64,000 nt of DNA from Rhizophagus irregularis (taxonomy: Eukaryota > Glomeromycota > Glomeromycetes > Glomerales > Glomeraceae). Of the stretch, positions 1 to 12,360 are shown piece by piece; within the stretch, counting starts at the first letter, position 1; each line of letters begins with the position of its first letter. A program made the translations under genes and the position numbers. The notes below the pieces were generated by a model. It saw only the letters and a list, made by a program, of their open reading frames with translations, made no database searches and had not been told where the DNA came from. Where the stretch lies: contig NC_089449.1 in NCBI RefSeq assembly GCF_026210795.1, positions 2,170,001-2,234,000 of the forward strand, in the 5' to 3' direction.

Positions 1-395
1 TTAACCTTCCAAGGGCAGCCTATCTTCACACTTTCACGTTCACGAGTTTCTTCTACATCAGCTCTTTTCTTCGCACAATATTTACGTGAATTTTGACACT
101 CAAATGTACGACGTTTAATTTCACCATGTCTGTTCTTATTAATACGACGTCTTACAATTCCAAACCCAACTTCTTTTGAATAATTTTCAACCTGTCTTTC
201 AGCTAAATCCCAATTTTCAAATGTATCACTTTCTTCTAAACCAAATATTGCACATTTTTTGTTAGAATCTTCAAAGCTTGAGCTTGACAAAGTACTCTCA
301 CTTTCATAATCTTCTTGTAACCTATCAACATCTATAATCTTCTCTTCTGAAGAGTATAGTTCAAATAAGGAACGCTTATGTGCATTTTTATCCAT
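1..395 (-). CDS. FAR1-type DNA-binding domain protein, 3' part beyond window
   Basis: The reading frame opens with ATG at 395-393 and stays open for 131 codons to the window edge, so the gene continues to the left. After an acidic, serine-rich head of about 60 residues the protein has W-x-L-A-E-R-Q-V-E-N-Y, then GFGIVRRR, then FECQNSRKYC and finally GCPWKVN. This is the spacing of the FAR1 (WRKY-GCM1-like) zinc-binding domain found in plant FAR1/FHY3 factors and in Mutator-like (MULE) transposases. Seen: the domain N-terminal half with its Cys pairs. Known: such domains bind DNA, and in many genomes they are remnants or domesticated forms of MULE transposases. Inferred: a nuclear DNA-binding protein or transposase relative. 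No transposase core can be judged because the window ends. Confidence 0.7.
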   Translation of the reverse strand, partial: MDKNAHKRSLFELYSSEEKIIDVDRLQEDYESESTLSSSSFEDSNKKCAIFGLEESDTFENWDLAERQVENYSKEVGFGIVRRRINKNRHGEIKRRTFECQNSRKYCAKKRADVEETRERESVKIGCPWKV

Positions 396-639
396 TCTGG
401 TATTTTGTAACTCTGTGATTAAAAGGGAAATCGTATTTCTGTGATTGTGATTAAAAGAAAATATAAAAAGAAAACGCGTATGAATTTGTTTTAATTATAA
501 ATATTCTTCATTTTAAGTTTCCAATTTTAGCATAAATACTGATGCTAGTCACGATGTTTCACACACACATATTTATTTATAGTACATATACAAAATCACA
601 TGATTTAATTATACCGGTGAAAATCACCTATGGTGATTT

Positions 640-1018
640 TTTGACATTCCCAAAAAAGAATATTTTGAAACGTTAAAGAATGTTCTGATTAAAGAAATTA
701 AATAAAAAAAAAGAATATTTCAGAACATTAAAGAACGTTAGCCAATGTTTCGATTAAAGAAATTTAAAAAAAAAGAATTTTTAGAACGTTAAAGAATGTT
801 CTGATTAAAAAAATTAAATAAAAAAATTAATCAGACAATTAAAAAAATTTTAAAAAAATATTATTTCAGAACGTTTTTCAACGTTCCAATTAAAAATGAA
901 GTAAAAAAATTAATCAGAATGTTAACTAACGTTCTGATTAAAGAATTTAAAAAAAATTATTATTTTAGAATGTTTTTTAATGTTCCAATTAAAAATGAAA
1001 TAAAAAAATCAAATTTTA
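640..1018. repeat. AT-rich imperfect tandem repeats
   Basis: Four to five degenerate units of roughly 60-75 bp share the pattern AACGTTAAAGAATGTTCTGATTAAAG followed by an A-rich run, broken here into its pieces: AACGTTAAAGAATGTT, then CTGATTAAAG. No coding potential is visible. The stretch 396-640 in front of it shows nothing beyond AT-rich DNA that would hold the promoter of the leftward FAR1-like gene. Confidence 0.55.
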
Positions 1019-1211
1019 TTTTAAAATATACATGCTGCCCAAATTATTTTGGGATGCTATAATTATAATTTGGGATGCCATAATTCATTCGGTTTATATA
1101 TAATTTACTATGTAAAGTGCCAAAATAATTTGGGATGCCATAATTGAATTTGGGATTTTACTTATAATTACGGCAGTCCAAAATAATTTGGGTGGCATGT
1201 ATATTTTAAAA
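1019..1211. mobile_element. 193-bp palindromic MITE
   Basis: The left end starts TTTTAAAATATACATGC and the right end is its reverse complement (GCATGTATATTTTAAAA). Behind each terminus lies an inverted copy of CCCAAATTATTTTGG. Two further TTTGGGATGC boxes sit inside. No ORF is present, so this is a non-autonomous inverted-repeat element. I cannot identify a clean target duplication because the ends are themselves TTTTAAAA palindromes. Confidence 0.65.
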
Positions 1212-1292
1212 CGTTAACGTTAAAAAATGAAAAAATAGTTTCGCAACGTTTCATTGTGAAACTCACCCAAAAGTTTGCCAACTTTTTCTGTA

Positions 1293-2869
1293 AGGGCGTG
1301 CCAGAAATTACATGATTTAGTGGGTGGGTGGGGTCAGGTCCTGCAATCAGGTGTCACAATATACCTTTTATGGTAATAGTATATCTTTTATAGTAAATAA
1401 TATATAATTTGTTTATTAAGAAGCTTTTTTTGCAATTATCTTACCATCTAAAAGTCCAATTTTAATGAATTTTTTTTGTTTTATAAAGTATAAAGAGAGC
1501 TACAAAATAAAAAAAAGTTTATGCAAATTGAATTATTGGATAGTAAAATAATTGTATTATAATATATATGTAATATATAGTAATTTTTACTAATTTATTT
1601 ATTAAGAAGCTTTTTTGCAATTAACTTACTATATATCAGTTCAATTTTAATGAATTTTTTTTTGTTTTGTAAAGCATAAAAAGGTCTACAAAACAAAAAA
1701 AAAGTTTATACAAATTGGATTATTGGATAGTGAAATAATTGTATTATAATACACTGCCCTACAATAAATTACCGGATTTGACAAAATTTGCATAGCAATT
1801 TTCACGTTGCATATAAGTTTATGAATTTTTAATAAAATTCAGCCAGAATTTTTTTATTTGAAAGCTGATCATATATAGTTTTTATGTATCAAAATAAATA
1901 AATATGATTAATTATAAATATAAAAAAGTTTTCTCATTGCAAAATAATACAAAAAATCATGAAATTCTCACTTTTTTTCAGCAATGGGTCAACTCTTTAA
2001 AATTTTAGAAAATTTTCTTTATTTTTTAATACAAGAAAGCTACAATTGATTGGCTTTCAAACAAAAAAAGTTTGACTGAATTTTGTAGAGAATTCGTTAA
2101 GTTTCATATAGACTAAAATTTGTCAATTATTGTTAATTTTACTATGTAATTACAAATTTTTATAAGATTTACTAGTAAAATTGTTGATTTTCGGGCTATA
2201 TGAAACTTTATGAATTCTCAATAAAATTCAGTCAAAATTTTTTTTATTTGAAAGCCAATCAATTGTAGCTTTCATGTATTAAAAAATAAAGAAAATTTTC
2301 TAAAATTTTAAAGAGTTGACCCATTGCTGAAAAAAAGTGAGAATTTCATGATTTTTTGTATTATTTTGCAATGAAAAAACTTTTTTATATTTATAATTAA
2401 TCATATTTATTTATTTTGATACATAAAAACTATCTACGATCAACTTTCAAATAAAAAAATTCTGGCTAAATTTTATTAAAAATTCGTAAACTTATATGCA
2501 ACATGAAAATTGCTATGTAAATTTTGTCAAATCCGGTAATTTATTGTAGGGGAGTGTATATATATAATATGTGGTAATTTATTTATTAACAAGCTTTTTT
2601 GCAATTATTTCACCATCTAGCAGTCCAATTTCAATAAATTTTTTTTTTATTTTATAAAGCATAAATGGGACTACAAAACAAAAAAAAGTTTATGCAAATT
2701 GGATTATTAAATAGCAAACTAATTGTATTATAATATATATATTAGTAATATAATATATTATATGTTATACTGTATAGATTTTTTTAGTCAATCAGAATTC
2801 AATCACATAGTGGGTAGGAGGGGTCAGGTCTCTAATTGAGCATAATCACGTGATTTCTAGCACATCCCT
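1293..2869. mobile_element. Non-autonomous TIR element with three internal tandem units (copy 1)
   Basis: The left end AGGGCGTGCCAGAAATTACA is matched by the inverted right end (TTTCTAGCACATCCCT). Inside are three tandem units of about 165 bp containing AAGCTTTTTTGCAATTA and TTATGCAAATTGGATTATTG. A second, 5'-truncated copy lies at 50789-51927, and a short terminus fragment at 48908-48940. The element is interrupted by an 805-bp palindromic MITE at 1752-2556. The other copy lacks that MITE and so serves as the empty site. No protein is encoded. Confidence 0.65.
1752..2556. mobile_element. 805-bp Tc1/mariner-like fold-back MITE
   Basis: The termini are CACTGCCCTACAATAAAT on the left and the inverted CACTCCCCTACAATAAAT on the right, each abutting a TA dinucleotide (1750-1751 and 2557-2558). 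The two halves are near-perfect inverted repeats over almost the whole length, centred near 2155. TA duplication and CACT- ends fit the Tc1/mariner superfamily. There is no ORF, so movement would need a transposase in trans. Confidence 0.8.
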
Positions 2870-2987
2870 AAAAGGCTCATATCTTCGAAATTACCTTATA
2901 TTACGGAATCTATCAAATTCTTTACATTTTCCGTGAATAAATCTGTGAAAGGCTTATTTTTACAGAGTTTTTACAGAGATACTAATA

Positions 2988-3160
2988 GATAAAACTTTTT
3001 ATAGGGGAAAAAGAGAAACAAAATGAAAGGAAAGGGAGAATAAAAGGAATAGAAGAGGAAAGGAGAGAATGAAGGAAGAATGAAGGGAAAATAAAGGGTA
3101 ATGGGAAAACAAAAAGGAAAAAGAGAACGAAAAAGGAAAAAGCAAAAAAAAAATTAAGCT
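2988..3160. repeat. Polypurine tract
   Basis: About 170 nt almost entirely of A and G on the plus strand (runs such as GGAAAAAGAGAACG). The apparent minus-strand reading frame here is only low-complexity Phe/Leu/Ser and is not a gene. Similar but opposite-strand pyrimidine tracts accompany the micro-exon arrays at 52170-52330 and 59380-59480. Confidence 0.7.
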
Positions 3161-3389
3161 TTGCCAAAAAAAACTTAATTTTTTTTTTGCTATACCACAG
3201 TCTGCAGCGGTAATTAGTCCAGTATTACATGATAAACATAATATAGAATATGCCGAAATAAATTTTTTTTTAAATATTAATTTTAATATTTATATATACA
3301 TACTTGAATTAAATAGTATAGTAATTATGAGATATAATATAAATAAGGTATTCGGTTCAGTTTCTAAGGTGAGCAAAATAAATATAATT

Positions 3390-3823
3390 TAATTAATATA
3401 TACTTGTTATAACGAACCCTAGGTTCCAGACCTCAACTTCACTATAGGGTTATAATAAAGATTTTAAAAGATTTAATTGGTTAATTCGTTATAATAAGGG
3501 GAAATTTATTATAGTTGTCTGAAAAATTCACTATATCAAGGGTTCGCTATATTAAGGTTTAACTGTATATATAATGTATTAATATATAGTGCGTTGAACA
3601 ACAATGCATAATGTGTTAAACTACACATTAAAGTTGAACAATGTCTCAACGCGTATATTAACATTATGCGTTGGTATACAGTCAAACTTTTATATAACGA
3701 TATGTTAGGACATATATGAAATTTTTAGAAAATATCGTTATATCAAAGTTATACCAATATTTATATGTCCTCACATATAGTGGAAAAATAAAATTTTATT
3801 GGTATATCAAGTTTTTAATAGTA
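3390..3823. mobile_element. Fragments of TA-type (pogo/Tc1-like) elements
   Basis: A right terminus reading CGCTATATTAAGGTTTAACTG-TA ends near 3569, and a left terminus TA-CAGTCAAACTTTTATATA starts near 3675. Both belong to the family of elements with CAGT..AACT ends and TATAACGA inner motifs that is common in this window. Neither fragment has a matching opposite end. The interval has no coding potential. Confidence 0.45.
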
Positions 3824-4369
3824 CAATCAACTCCCTCTATAGTCACTCCCATTATAGTCACATTCTACTATATAGTCACACCAGTTGAATGTTCAAAACA
3901 CTTTATTATTAAAAACTATCCTATATAGTCACAATCTATCTATAGTCACTATCACACCTATCCTCAAAAATCTTATATTAAAAAGAACTATTTATAATCA
4001 CAGTTATATAAAGAATATATTAAATAACTTGGCATCTAATAATCGTACAAAGATGTATCATAGCTTGTTAGAATCGTCTCACTGAGATGAATCGAATGGT
4101 GGTAGTTTTATCCTTTTGCTATGCAAACAGTCTTATGACTTTATTTTTTATTATATTTAAAATTTCGAAAGTGTGATCGAACAATATTACAAAAATAAGA
4201 AAATAAACTAAAAAATAAAAAGAGTAGCTTAACGACTCATACAAGTAAAGAAATCTAAACTGAAATAAAATTAAAGCAAAGAAAAACTAAACTATTACAG
4301 AATCGCATACCCCAACTTTACCCGAAGGCCAGTGTGAGTCAACTATCCAACATCCAAAAATCCAGTCCG

Positions 4370-7300
4370 TTACCAGAAAGAAATCCTAAGAGGTTGAACT
4401 GTTAAGCGGCGCAGAAAATCCAAGTGCGAGATCCATGATCCACCCTGAATTATAGAAGAGGATATCCAAGAAATCCAGGAATCCTGAGAAACTGACGTCA
4501 AAGAAGAGTGATTTTTTTGTGAAGAAGTAACAATAGGAGAAAATTTGGTAGATGGGCCACGTAATTTGGAAGCAGCCGAGATACCCTGCGACTCTTCCCA
4601 AGCGTGGAAAAGAACATTCCGACATAGCCAAATTTCACTATACAATTCGACTTGGAAGTCATTAAGAAGAGGAGAAATAGTCTTGTATATAACAGAGAGA
4701 GGAAAGTGATGATTTAAAAGTGCTGTTAAATGGGCAGGTAACAATCTTCTAGTAAGCCAAAGACAGGACGAAGAAGGAGTTTCATAGTTCCAACAATCTA
4801 AAGCAAAGAATTCAGATTGGAAAGTAATATCCAAAGGCTTCAGAGATAAAAACGAAGATAAACAAGAATCTCTGAATTTAATAACTTCAGCACGATGTGT
4901 GAGACATGGATTAAGATCCGGAAGAATATAAGAACAAGTCCAAAGATGATTCAAGTCTTCAGGAGCAGAATTACACTGCGGACAAAGCCAATCAGGAGAG
5001 TATAAATAAGGTTTGCATTGTTGAAGAGTAGTTAAGGTAAGCAACATATCCAAAAGGAGTTTGATACGGAAGATCCAGAATTCAGGACGACCATTCTTAT
5101 GTGAAGCAAAACCTTTAATTTGTGAAAGGCAAAAATATATACCAGCCCAATCAAAGAGCGAAGGAGGACCGAGAGCAGTAAAACGCGCCAGTGAACAGAA
5201 AGATAAAAGAGCACGAGCATCTGCAATGGAGCGGAGAAAATGATGAATATTCACGTCAATAGGCAAAGAATTAAAAGTCAACAAGCATAAAGCATAACAA
5301 AATGCTGAAGGTAAAGCAGTAGGTTGTAAAGACGAGTGAGCATCTTTTGCCAGAGAATCCACTTGTATATTGTAGATATCATCACCATGAGCAGGGACTT
5401 TAATCAAATCAACATTAAGATTACGATCCATGATGAGGTGTCGAATAGAAAGCCAAAGAAGATGATTAGGTTCTCGGAGCAACTTCGGTGAGAAAGGAGC
5501 ATCAACAAACCGTGTCCATAGTGAAATTAATTGACTACAATCAGTATAAATAGAGATTAAAGAATCACGGGAGAGGGCACTTATTCCTAATAGAACAGCA
5601 GAAATTTCAGAACGCAAAGCGGAAGGAAAACAAGAAGGGAGATGCATAGATAAGGATTTAAGAATAAGTCCATCATTATCAAAAGCGATCCAAGCAGAAG
5701 TCATGGAGGGAGGTGAAGATTTTTTGGCAGGATGGAAAGAACCATCGGTATACAAAGATTGCACAGAAGGCGGCAAGACATTATCATCAATCCCGTCTTT
5801 AAAAGAAGGAAAAAGGTCAGGGGAAACGGATAAAGGCGAGTTCCTCAAATGAACAAGAGTCAAGGAAGTAGCATAACTCCATGAAGTAGATAAAGTTATG
5901 GGAAGATAAGCCGCAAATACTTTGGCATTTCTGGTAGGATAGCCCACAGTTTCTGATAGGATTACATTGAAAAAACATTTTTCGCTATTACAGCGTAGTT
6001 TAATGGCAGATTTCTTGAATAAGGCGGGAATGTTAAGAGTACAACCAGGACAAGGATTATATAATCGTTCATCAGCTGAAGTAGATACAGGAAGCCAATG
6101 AGACATAATAGCCGAATTTTGTTTCTTGTAGGTAACGTACACACGGCCAACAGATAAAGTTTGAGTAGCAGAATCAAGATTAATAGCCCATTGAGGATAA
6201 AATTGATAATCTTTAACAGTATGATCTAGTAAACAAGGAGAAACTAAAGTAAAAGAAGAATTAATAAAATACAAAGGCAACAATAAAGAAGAAGAAGAAG
6301 AAGAAAGAAAATTAATTTTAATAAAATTAAACCAAGTAGGGATCCGTCCTTTTTGACCAACGATACCAAGGTAGCGAAGATCAGACCAATTCATAAGGTA
6401 ACGTCCACAAGGAGAAACCACTTGAACAAGTACAAAAATATTCAAGTTCTTCCAAAGTTTCCAACTTGTTTGAAAAACAGAATGCGGTAAAATAGTTCGG
6501 AGTGACAGGGCAGGTTGTAAATCACGCCTCGGAGGCCGGAAGGAAAGGGACCACGTAATATGCAAACGCGAAGAAAATAATAGTGAATTAAACAAAGTAT
6601 GCGTCCGTAAAGAAAAGACTTGTGACCATGGTTCTAAGTTAATAGTAGTCGGGCAACTTTCAGCACCCAAATATCCTTGAAGATAGGAGATAGCATAAAG
6701 GGCAAAGTTTTTGAAATCAGGATGAGTAAAAATTTTTTGCCAAGATGCGAGATGGGAAGAAAGGAATCGATAAAAGGCATTCTGAATCGAAAAGGGAAGT
6801 TTAAGAAATAACAAGGCCAACGGAGTAGTCGCAGCAAGTCCAGCTTTTTTTCGGAGTACTGAAAACACAGGAACGCGACTATTGATTGAATAGTACTTTC
6901 AGAGAAAAGGGTAGTTTGAAGACGAAATTCCAATCGCGGAAGAAGGACAGCATTATAAAGATAGGCCACATGTTGTGCTAATAGTTTCTTCGGTCCCAAG
7001 AGAGCAGCCATATCTTTAACCATGGAGCGCACTTGTTTGAGAACAAAATCAGAAGAGGCGGACAAGGAAAACCAAACTCCTAAAAAGCAAAATGAAGTAT
7101 TAAGAGATAAGGAGGAGAGGGAAAGAGAAGTATCGGGAACTAAAGAAGAAGGTAAAAGTTCAAAAGTAATCTTCGAAGAAGGCGAAGAGGATGAAAGAAG
7201 AACATATTTTGCTGAATTGGCTTGGACATTATTTAAAGTATAAAATTCAGCAGTAATAGAAAGACGATCTTCTATTCCAGATTTTGAAGAAGCAATAAGT

Positions 7301-9686
7301 GTAGAGTCATCCATGAACGTTAAATGTGAAATTGGTAAAGAATGTTGTTCAAATTCAAGTGGAGAATAATTTAAGAGAGCTGAAGATTTTAAAATAAAAG
7401 GATCTCGTGCTTCTTGATTTAAAACAGTAAGTAAGGGATCCAAATAAATAACCCAAAGAAGAGGGGAAATGATTTCTCCTTGATCGATACTAACACGTAC
7501 TCTATAAGCAGCTGTATCTCCATGACAAGTAATAATCTTATTATTTCGTCGAGTAAAAAGATTCAAAATAAATCACACTAAGAGTGCAGGGATATGTAAT
7601 CTATCTAAAGCTAATTTAAGCATATTTAAATCCATAGAATCAAAAGCTTTAGAGATATCTTGAGAAACAATCCATAGTTCCTGATCATCAGTAGAGTCAT
7701 GTTTATGTTGATGAATAATCGCATCAAGCATTTTGATAGGGACATCAGTAGAACCACCAGGTAGACCCGCAAAGTTACCTCCTTGGAGAATTTTACCATC
7801 AGCAAAGATATTAGAGAGACGATTAGTGACAACCTTAACTACACATTTTCGAACTGTTTCCAGAAGGGTAATAGGTCGAGTGTTCTTGAGTTGAGCATCA
7901 AATTCGTGAGGTTTAGGAATAGGATAAACCACAGCTTCACGCCAGTCAGCAGGAACATCACCGCGAGAAAGGCAGATATTGGCAAGTAAAAGAGAGAAAT
8001 CCAAAGCTTCACTGGACAGATGTTTAATCATCTCATAAGAAATTTTTGAAGGACCGGAAGCTTTGTTATTAGGCATGGAGGAAATCACAGCAGACCATTC
8101 TTGTAGGGAAATAGGTGCCAAAACAGGATCATATAATGAAGTAGACACATTTGCGAGAGGAGTGTAAGCTTGTTGCCATCGGGCGGGAAATGAAGTGATG
8201 GAAGAGTAGCGGACCAACGGAGGAGAAACAATTGTTTGAAAATGAGTAATAGCAGCTTGTTTAATGTCCGAAAGATCCGTTAAAAGAGTAGGAGTAGAGT
8301 CCAGGACGACCAGGACACGGTCAAGAACAATTGAACGTTTTTCTACTGATAAGGCAGAATCTATAAAAGTGCCGAGCGAGTTCGAAAAGTGTTCGTCACG
8401 TAGTGCAGTATAATATTCCACTGAGTCCGTAAGGTGTTGGGCGAATTTAGTAGATAAAAAGGCAGAAACTAAATTCTTCTGTGATCGTAAAAACGATTTA
8501 AATACAGATGCAGAGGTCGTAGAATAGGTAGGAACTGAGTAATCAGGAAGTAAAGTTGCTAGATCTTCAAGATGGGAGGGCAAAGCAGCAGTCATTTGCG
8601 CAATCTGAGTAGGCCGATTAGAACGACGAGTAGTAAGACGATATAAAAATCGATCTAAAAACTTGTTAATAGCAATAAGTTTAGTTAATTCAGGAGAGTA
8701 CGAATGTCGGTGTGTATTGGAGACTTTTTGAAAGGGTAATGTTACAATTGCAGCACCAATTATGGCAGCTTTCAATGCATGCCACATACGATCAAGAGAA
8801 AGGGAGGAGAAATCAAAATTAGGGTGATATTGTCTATCTAAATAAACTCCAAGAGAATCATCTACTTCAGTGGTAAAATTATTCCATTGTTCAACTGAAG
8901 TGGAAGCGTAAGAGAAAATAGTACGCATTTCTTTTTTTTTGTTTAAGACGAGATTTAGCCAAAATAGCCAGGCAAGAACTGAAGTCAAAAACAGTTGTAA
9001 GAACTTGGTGATCTGTAAAAGGATGATCAAGGAGACTCGGGCAAGTAACCACTTGCGAGAAAAGACCAGGAGCAGGAAAACCAGGTGAGGACCAGATATA
9101 ATCCAGTCTGGAAGATCCATTATCATAAATGAAAGTAGGATCAGGGCCATTTGTAGAGGAGTGGGCTTGATGATCGGTAAAAACCGAGAAGAAAGCAAGC
9201 GAAAAAGTTTAAAATGATTAGAAGAGTAATGGGAATGAGCGACTTCATCAATATTAAAGTCGCCAAGAATAATTACAGAATAATTGTTAGATCTGGCATA
9301 ATCAAGCCAAGAAAGGAGTTTAGCAATAAGATCATTGCAAATAGATTGATGAATAGAACCAGAAGGGGGATAATATATAGAGATAATAGAAATTTTAGTT
9401 TGATGAAAAAACAAATCTAATTTAAGAAGTCGACCTTTCCAAGGATCAATTGTTTGAACATGCTTATGAAGGGGATTACGTAGCAAAATACCAACACCAT
9501 CATGAGGGCGAGAAGAAGATGAGCAAGCCCAGTAGGACTTAAAGTGATGTTGGGAGTGTTCATTCTTGAAAATAAATTTAGCATTTGAAGGGGAAAGACG
9601 CGTATCGTTAATAGATAAAACACCAAAAGAAGAGTGAAGAAAAAAATTAAGCAAATGTTGTTGTCGAACTGGGGAACATAGACCAT
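4370..9686 (-). pseudogene. LINE ORF2: APE endonuclease, reverse transcriptase, RNase H (broken)
   Basis: The first third is an APE-like endonuclease (LSINDTRL, ILGDFNID). Reverse transcriptase follows, with PNNKASGPSKI, RPITLLETVRK, SQDISKAFDS, DQGEIISPLLW and the catalytic FMDD box at 7317-7306 in place of YADD. An RNase H domain follows (YTDGS near 5745, SEIS, YTDC, VDSLAKDAH), then a CPQC-x8-H-x4-C motif near 4980. Lesions: a frameshift in a T run near 9183 is compensated in an A run near 8938, leaving about 245 nt out of frame; an in-frame TGA lies at 7575-7573; a further frameshift lies near 6870. The 5' codons are cut off by the gypsy element at 9687. The domain order fits I/L1-like fungal LINEs that carry RNase H. 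Confidence 0.87.
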
Positions 9687-10899
9687 TGTAAACGGTCGAA
9701 TATCAAGCATGAAAAGATGATAAAATTCAACCACCAAATGTAATTTCCAAATATTAAGAACGAACAAATTGATTGTGAATTGGCGTAGATGGATAAATAA
9801 TTAGCCGAAAAGGATAAACATTTAAGAAGAGTAATGGGAATCCCATAATTTTTATGAACTCAATATTTTAGTAATATATAAACTAAGCGATATCTATAAT
9901 GTTGATAAACATTTAGGAAGAGTAATGATCTACATAATGTAATATTCATCAAGTAGTTGACAAAGAACCAATAGGATAATTAGAGTCGATCAATTGCGGC
10001 TTAGCAATCTTTAACAATAAGAACGATTAGAAAGAATAATTATAAGCCACAAAAGATAGATTATAAGCAAAACACATAAAGTGAATTGAAAGAACATATA
10101 GAATAATGTCAGAAAGATTAAAAAAACACACAAAATAATATAAAAGATAATATAAAAAGATAGTATAAAGATGGAACATAAAAGATAACATATTAAAAAG
10201 AACATATATAAAAAGATAGCATAGCATATTAAAAGATAGCATATTAAACGATAGCATATTAAAAGATAGCGTATTTAAAATATAGATAGTATATTAGAAA
10301 GATAGTTCAAAGATAATATGTAAAAAGAACATAAAAGATAGTATATAGATAGAATAGAAAGTAGTATAAAAATTGTATAAATAGAGAACGGAATTCAAAG
10401 TAATTCCATAGTTCTCATCCACAGAACTCAATAAAAATATAAGTTAAATTTAATTATTTGTTAATGAAGTATAATATTAATTAAAGGTAATAGGTTCACC
10501 CTAAACTTTAACTAATGTTCGCTTAATTAATTTTAATTGAATAAAATGGAAATTTAAGATGAATTAAATATACATTTTTGAAAAGAAATAATTCGTAGCG
10601 AGAGCTATCGAAGTTTGAAATTAAAGGTAAAAGTGGATATAATTTGGGGAAAATTTAGAGAAGTTAAATTTTATTTTATATCATTCGACGTTTTATATTA
10701 CTAACGCTATTTATGTCGTGAACCAAGAATGTTGTTGTATGTTGTTCGTTGATTATGTTGTTTGTTAATTATGACGTTGATTATTTGCTTGTTCGTTTAA
10801 TTGTTCGTTAGTTCGATTATTCGTTCGTTCGACCATGGGAATGCCCGTTCGATGTGGCAACTCTGTAAATTGATGACAGAGGGAATTTGGGGGATCTCA
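9687..10899 (+). repeat. Gypsy 5' LTR
   Basis: The LTR runs from TGTAAACGGTCG to GGGGGATCTCA. It contains a tandem array of about 19-bp AAAGATAGCATATT-type units around 10210-10310, a TATA box at 10376-10384, an AATAAA at 10430-10435, and a TTCGTT/GTTCG-rich stretch near 10735-10835. Apparent minus-strand frames in the array are low-complexity artefacts. Confidence 0.95.
10376..10384 (+). promoter_or_regulatory. Candidate TATA box of the LTR promoter
   Basis: TATAAATAG lies in the 5' LTR, with an identical copy at 20168-20176 in the 3' LTR. The purine-rich AGAACGGAATTC follows. Its placement inside an LTR fits the U3/R border. The transcription start itself is not determinable from sequence. 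Confidence 0.5.
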
Positions 10900-12360
10900 T
10901 ATGGTGCATGCTCCGAGAAAGGAAATGATCATCATCACATGATTATTATTATTATAATGAATATGAAATTTAATTTCGTTAGTAAGTCACTGATAGGTAT
11001 TATTAATCAATATTTTATTTTTAGAATTTATTTTTAGATTTCAGGTTTTGACGAGTTCAAAGGGAACCAATAAATCAATAAGGATTTAATTGAGTTGAAA
11101 ACTTGAAAAGGTGAAAGATTGAAGTTTGGAGTTGTGCAAGTAATCACTTAATCGATAGAAAGCACAAGAATATTTCTTTCGGGAATGAAGTACCTGAGAA
11201 ATTTTATAAGGAGATGGGGAAGTGAAAGATGAATTTTGGAATAAAGATTAATAATGGGAGAACACCAATGCATTATCTGGGGTTCATCTGTGTGGTATGG
11301 GTTACCTCTGAGTTTGAATTTTGGATAAATGCTCGAGATTGGAAAATTTTTATTCTTCGACATTAAAGATTATAACGTATGGGTTACGTCAAATCTGGAT
11401 ACCCAGCTCAATAATGCGCAAATTGCTTTGGGGACGGGGAATGAAAATTGTAAAGACACCTACTATCAAGAAACATTGAATGGATAAAATAGGACAAACC
11501 TGTAAACTATCATGCTTTTACCCAATGGGAAAGAGATAGAGATAAGCCCAGTATAGGTCCACTAATTTGAGGAAAGATAAGTTGGTTTAGATGAGTTTTA
11601 TGGATAGCTGATGACTTTTGAAACCGGATTTTGGAAGGTTAGATTCACCCGTTAAGAGACAAGTCGGCCAACGAAGGAGGAAAAATGGATACGTTGTATT
11701 GTTACAGGTCCTAGGCTACATTTCAGATGAAGGTTCCTGGTGTAGTGTCCTAGTTCACGCTCTCATTACAATATTCCGTTAAAAGAAGATAAAATAGAAG
11801 GATATTTACACATTAACGAGCCGTATAATGAACATTACGTGCAGTATTTAATAATAGAGTAAAATCCGAAAAGAAGGACATTTATTAAAAAGAAGAACAT
11901 TTATTTGAAAAAGAATATTTATTTGAAAAAGAACATTTATTTGAAAAGAAGGACATTTATCTGAAAAGAACGACATTTTGTGCGTTATAGATTAATTTAT
12001 ATAATATAGAATATATAGAGCAAGAAGGATTTATGTGGATGATAAGAAAGATGTGATATGTGAAATTATGGATATCGGTGACAAAAGATAAACTTTGTGG
12101 CGCAGTAAAAACCTCCGCAGTCTGAGGAGATCGTGGACTTAGAATAATTTTTGAAATTTTGAGGCGCAGCAAAAAATTAATAATAGAATATGGAGTAGTA
12201 AATATATAAAATTGAAAGATGGAACTCAAAGATTGAAAGAAGTAATCTATTTAAAGATAAAAGAATGTTTAAAAGATTGAAAATAGAAACGATAAGAGTG
12301 AAATATATATATAAAAGGAGGTGAAATTTTAGTTAAGATTCTGGATGAACGATTACAACG
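10900..12360 (+). other. Gypsy leader with candidate primer-binding site
   Basis: Two bases after the LTR comes TGGTGCATGCTCC (10902-10914), which begins with the TGG expected of a tRNA primer site; the tRNA is not identified. The 1.46-kb leader has no convincing ORF. At 11870-11985 about five tandem copies of a 19-20-nt motif ACATTTATTTGAAAAGA are present. Leaders in gypsy elements carry packaging and dimerisation signals, but none is recognisable here. Confidence 0.5.

Noticed and set aside
22-395. Complete small gene at the left edge
   Set aside because: No stop codon before the window edge and the FAR1 domain is only half present, so it is partial.
4386-9767. Many small frames on either strand inside the LINE
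   Set aside because: They overlap ORF2 in other frames and have no domain; only the EN-RT-RNase H frames make sense.
12305-12330. AAAGGAGGTGAAA before gag as a bacterial ribosome binding site
   Set aside because: The introns, LTR element and gene set are eukaryotic; the match is accidental.
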